Assembly: GCA_039180025.1 (NCBI GenBank)
Contig: JBCDDZ010000030.1
Location: 1 to 34,697 of the forward strand
Direction: 5' to 3'
Length of the DNA stretch: 34,697 nucleotides
From: Algisphaera sp039180025
GTDB lineage: Bacteria > Planctomycetota > Phycisphaerae > Phycisphaerales > Phycisphaeraceae
Below the pieces are notes generated by a model that was given only the letters and a program-made list of their open reading frames with translations, did no database searches and had not been told where the DNA came from. The position numbers and the translations under genes are program-made. Shown one piece after another: positions 32,147 to 34,697 of this stretch (position 1 is its first letter; each line of letters opens with the position of its first letter).

Positions 32147-33301
32147 ATGCCCGAGTTTATCTTTCCGATCGAAAAACATAACGCTCTCGTCGCCGCCGCG
32201 TATCGCCACCGCGGCTACACGGATGACGAGTCCGCCCAGGCCGCCCGCTTCAGCCAGCTCACCGCGTGGTACGGGATCAAGACCCACAACGCCCTCAAAG
32301 CGCTGCACCTCGATCACTTGTTCGGCTCGGGCAACGCCGCCCACCCCGGCTGCGTCCCGGGCGCGGCGATCGAAAAGCTTCCCAGCCGATTCGCTGCGGC
32401 TCAGCAGTGGGACGCGAACAAAAAGCTCGGCCAAGCCGTCGCCTTCGAGGCCATCGACGCCGCCGAGAAAATGGCCGACCGGTACGGCGTCGGCCTCGTG
32501 TCCGTCGACCACGCCTTCCACTACCTCTGGGGCGGGGGCTACGTGATGGACTCGGCCAAACGCGGGTACATCGCCTACACCAACTGCACCGCTGCCCTCG
32601 CCGAGGTCGTCCCCTTCATGGGCAAGCACCCGACCCTCGGCACCAACCCGCACTCCTGGGGCTTCCCCACCACCGAGGCCATCGGGTTCCCGATCGTCAT
32701 CGACTGGGCCACCTCCACCGTCGCCATGGGCCGGGTCCAGCAGTTCAAACGCGAAGGGCTCGCGCTCCCCCCCGACTCGGCGGTGGACAAGGACGGCCGG
32801 CCCACCACCGACCCGAACCAGGTCCACGCGCTCCAGCCTTTCGGCCGTCACAAAGGCTACGGCCTCTCGCTGATCAACGAACTCGTCGGCGCATTCATCG
32901 GCGGAAGCCTCCCGACGATCCGTTCCCGCCCGGATGCGGCGCTCAGCGTCGACCCCACCGGCGGGGAAAAAACCACCCCCGCTTTTTTCTTCCAGGTCGT
33001 CCACCCCGACGCGCTGTCCTGCGGGGCCTTTGCCCGGGGCCGCGACCAGGCCCGCAACGTGCAAGCGGTCGTCCAGGACATCCTCGGCCACGGCAACACC
33101 CGAGGCTCGGGGGATTCCGGGGATACCGGGGATTCTGGGGGGGGAACGATCCTGCCTGGCCAACTCGAGTACGAAGCCGCCCAGGCCAGCGAAGCCGCCG
33201 GCGGGCTGCTCTTTACCGAAGCCGAGGTCCGCGAGTTCAAACAGCTCGCCGACGAGTGTGGCCACTCCTTCGACCCCGATTCGCTCAAAACCGCGTCGTA
33301 A
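32147..33301 (+). CDS. Malate/L-lactate dehydrogenase family oxidoreductase (Ldh_2)
   Basis: This is a 384-residue NAD(P)-dependent dehydrogenase of the Ldh_2 family (malate, sulfolactate, ureidoglycolate or 2,3-diketogulonate-type enzymes). Typical segments are LTAWYGIKTHN, GVGLVSVDHAFHYLWGGGYV, LGTNPHSWGFPT, PIVIDWATSTVAMGRV and HALQPFGRHKGYGLSLINELVGAFIGG. The physiological substrate is unknown. A glycine/aspartate-rich loop (GNTRGSGDSGDTGDSGGG, about 318-335) is coded by a 9-bp DNA repeat. A TATGAT box (32134-32139) lies 7 nt before the ATG and no Shine-Dalgarno site is present, so the transcript may be leaderless. Confidence 0.9.
   Translation: MPEFIFPIEKHNALVAAAYRHRGYTDDESAQAARFSQLTAWYGIKTHNALKALHLDHLFGSGNAAHPGCVPGAAIEKLPSRFAAAQQWDANKKLGQAVAFEAIDAAEKMADRYGVGLVSVDHAFHYLWGGGYVMDSAKRGYIAYTNCTAALAEVVPFMGKHPTLGTNPHSWGFPTTEAIGFPIVIDWATSTVAMGRVQQFKREGLALPPDSAVDKDGRPTTDPNQVHALQPFGRHKGYGLSLINELVGAFIGGSLPTIRSRPDAALSVDPTGGEKTTPAFFFQVVHPDALSCGAFARGRDQARNVQAVVQDILGHGNTRGSGDSGDTGDSGGGTILPGQLEYEAAQASEAAGGLLFTEAEVREFKQLADECGHSFDPDSLKTAS
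33110..33140 (+). repeat. 9-bp tandem repeat inside the Ldh_2 gene
   Basis: Units GGGGATTCC, GGGGATACC and GGGGATTCT (33110-33136) are followed by more G. The unit length is a multiple of three, so it expands the Gly/Asp/Ser loop in frame. Confidence 0.8.
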
Positions 33302-33349
33302 AGCCCCCCCGGAAAGGATAAGCAGTTTGACGTATCCCTCCGCGGCGGC

Positions 33350-33464
33350 CGCGGTCTGAACCGTCGGCATTTAAATTGATGCGGTCGATCAACACGGCGG
33401 CTGATGCCGCCCGCTGAACCTACGGGGGACATGCGGTCGCGGGGCTTTCACTTTTACAACCATA
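33350..33464 (+). repeat. Dispersed intergenic repeat family A, copy 2
   Basis: It aligns with 13341-13460 with near-identical spacing of conserved blocks. This copy contains a perfect hairpin GGCGGC-TGAT-GCCGCC (about 33396-33411), which is only partly conserved in copy 1. Confidence 0.6.
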
Positions 33465-33617
33465 CGGCGGCGGTCCGCTCTCCGGGCGCGTAAGGGCAGC
33501 GTGCGTCAAGTTTCGCTTTTTCGTTCAGGCGGTCGCTCGGGGAAGGGTTGGCGGGGGGCTGCCGGAGGGCGGCCCCCGCCGCGCGATGGCCTACGCGGCC
33601 TCACGCTCACCTGTAGC

Positions 33618-33707
33618 GTCTCGCCAAACGGAATCCCTGCGGCGAACGAAGATGATCGGTGGGCTTCGCCGCGATCAGCGCTACACCTGTGACTGGGATG
33701 CGGTAGC
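33618..33707 (+). repeat. Dispersed intergenic repeat family B, copy 2 (copy 1 at 8269-8357)
   Basis: The 30-bp core at 33655-33684 (ATCGGTGGGCTTCGCCGCG followed by ATCAGCGCTAC) matches 8304-8333 at 26 of 30 positions. Similarity extends on both sides (GCCAAAC..GAA to the left, a GGAT..G rich stretch to the right). Confidence 0.65.
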
Positions 33708-33791
33708 CCCACGGACTCAACGGCAGGCTGGAGCCTCCCCCAGTCAAAGTCTTTTTCGTAAACGTTCCGAGAGACTACAGGCAGGATGGAT

Positions 33792-33829
33792 AAAAAAAGA
33801 GCCCCGTCAGCTTTAGGCTGACGGGGCTC
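33792..33829 (-). terminator. Intrinsic terminator of the rRNA operon
   Basis: A perfect 13-bp stem (33799-33811 with 33817-33829) and a five-base loop are followed, on the minus strand, by seven T (33798-33792). It lies directly after the 5S gene. Confidence 0.92.
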
Positions 33830-33833
33830 AAAA

Positions 33834-33940
33834 GTCGGCAATGACCTACTTTCCCGCGGTGGCAGTATCATCGGCATGCTGGGCTTAACGGCCGTGTTCG
33901 GGATGGGAACGGGTGTAGCCCCAGCACTATGGTCACCGAC
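33834..33940 (-). rRNA. rrf: 5S ribosomal RNA
   Basis: This is a 107-nt 5S rRNA read on the minus strand. Ends GTCGGTGACC and GGTCATTGCCGAC pair to close the molecule (helix I). Conserved internal segments CCCGTTCCCATCCCGAACACGG and GGGAAAGTAGGTC are present. It is the last gene of an rRNA operon that continues off the right edge. Exact ends are estimated from pairing. Confidence 0.93.
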
Positions 33941-34341
33941 AAACGATTGGCACCCAGCTAAGGGAACAAATCACATAAAAAAGACTCAAAACAGAAATTT
34001 AATCCTGTCAATAGATCTCTTTTAAAGGCTGGCACCCGGTTTCCCGGGTGGTCGCCTGCGAGCGACCGGCGGTGGCGGGGGGTGCCGGTCACTCAAGCAA
34101 CGGGGCGAGCGGCCGGTTAGGGCCGTCGCGCCGGAGTGGATGTTCAAGTATGTTACTGTTTGTGGGCGTGGTTGTCACGCTGGCCAAAAACAGTGGGTGT
34201 GACACCAAAGCGTCAATCGTCGTGCGGACGAGTTGCTTGATAAGTACTCCGGTAGCATGAACCTTATTGGGATAATCGGATTCTAGTGGAGTTTGCCTCC
34301 GTGTAGATTACGTTTATCCTGCGGTTCGGTGCCGGGTCGGA
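33941..34341 (-). other. 23S-5S internal transcribed spacer
   Basis: This is a long spacer (about 400 bp) without a tRNA or protein gene. It contains several hairpins, including ACCCGG-TTTC-CCGGGT, GTCGC/GCGAC, and a longer stem at 34156-34193 (CTGTTT with AAACAG, inner GCGTG/CACGC) that could be an RNase III-type processing stem. A left AT-rich part (about 33975-34025) adjoins 5S. Confidence 0.6.

Positions 34342-34697
<356 letters not shown>

Larger units (their letters stand above)
33302..33791. other. Gene-free spacer holding two dispersed repeats
   Basis: Between the Ldh_2 gene and the rRNA terminator there is no supportable gene. It holds repeat family A copy 2 (33350-33464) and repeat family B copy 2 (33618-33707). 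Short open frames here are Arg/Ser/Pro-rich and unsupported. Confidence 0.6.

Noticed and set aside
33501..33692. Small open frames near the rRNA terminator
   Set aside because: They lie on repeat family B sequence, lack ribosome-binding sites and have chance-like composition.

Overview
This is a GC-rich chromosomal window that most resembles a planctomycete, probably class Phycisphaerae. That is an inference from its protein families: a PEP-CTERM exported protein, a sulfatase, a small CxxC protein of planctomycete type, an ECF sigma / membrane anti-sigma pair, and sparse Shine-Dalgarno use. Most of it is ordinary housekeeping sequence with short operons. The intergenic stretches are AT-richer and hold repeats.

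Layout. 1-1608: tuf and tRNA-Thr(GGU) on the minus strand, beside long G tracts. 1609-3723: a spacer, a PEP-CTERM protein, an Nfu-type Fe-S scaffold and csrA. 3841-4830 (minus): mtnP. 5046-8242: ECF sigma factor, membrane anti-sigma-like protein, and a secreted cytochrome c / sugar dehydrogenase fusion. 8458-9717 (minus): cation/proton antiporter. 9916-11989: promoter, a predicted leaderless branched-chain-residue-rich leader peptide, then ilvB. 12066-16183: unknown membrane protein, LemA, HtrA-like protease and an oligopeptide ABC ATPase. 16406-16681 (minus): small unknown protein in an AT-rich island. 17037-19792: rpsP, an isoprenylcysteine-type methyltransferase, a trmD-GNAT fusion and rplS (rimM is missing). 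19935-24235: lysS and a LolCD-like exporter. 24357-28466: hydroxyacid dehydrogenase, sulfatase and gnd. 28761-30141: secreted polysaccharide lyase-like protein and an FmdB-like protein. 30254-31421: a retron. 31756-33301: Fur-box-linked CxxC protein (minus) and a malate/lactate dehydrogenase family enzyme. 33792-34697 (minus): 3' end of an rRNA operon (23S partial, 5S, terminator).

The most interesting element is the retron at 30254-31421. A structured segment (30266-30389) has 7-bp complementary ends, three short hairpins (one with a TTT loop) and a 14-bp msd-like hairpin. It lies just upstream of a reverse transcriptase carrying NAxxH, PQG, YADD and VTG motifs. The reverse transcriptase has its own N-terminal transmembrane helix and no recognisable separate effector gene beside it, so it may be a compact membrane-tethered retron. 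Other points worth a second look are the predicted ilvB attenuator, the TrmD-acetyltransferase fusion, recurring -10 boxes 6-9 nt before start codons (leaderless mRNAs), two dispersed intergenic repeat families, and low-GC patches inside lysS and the lolC-like gene.
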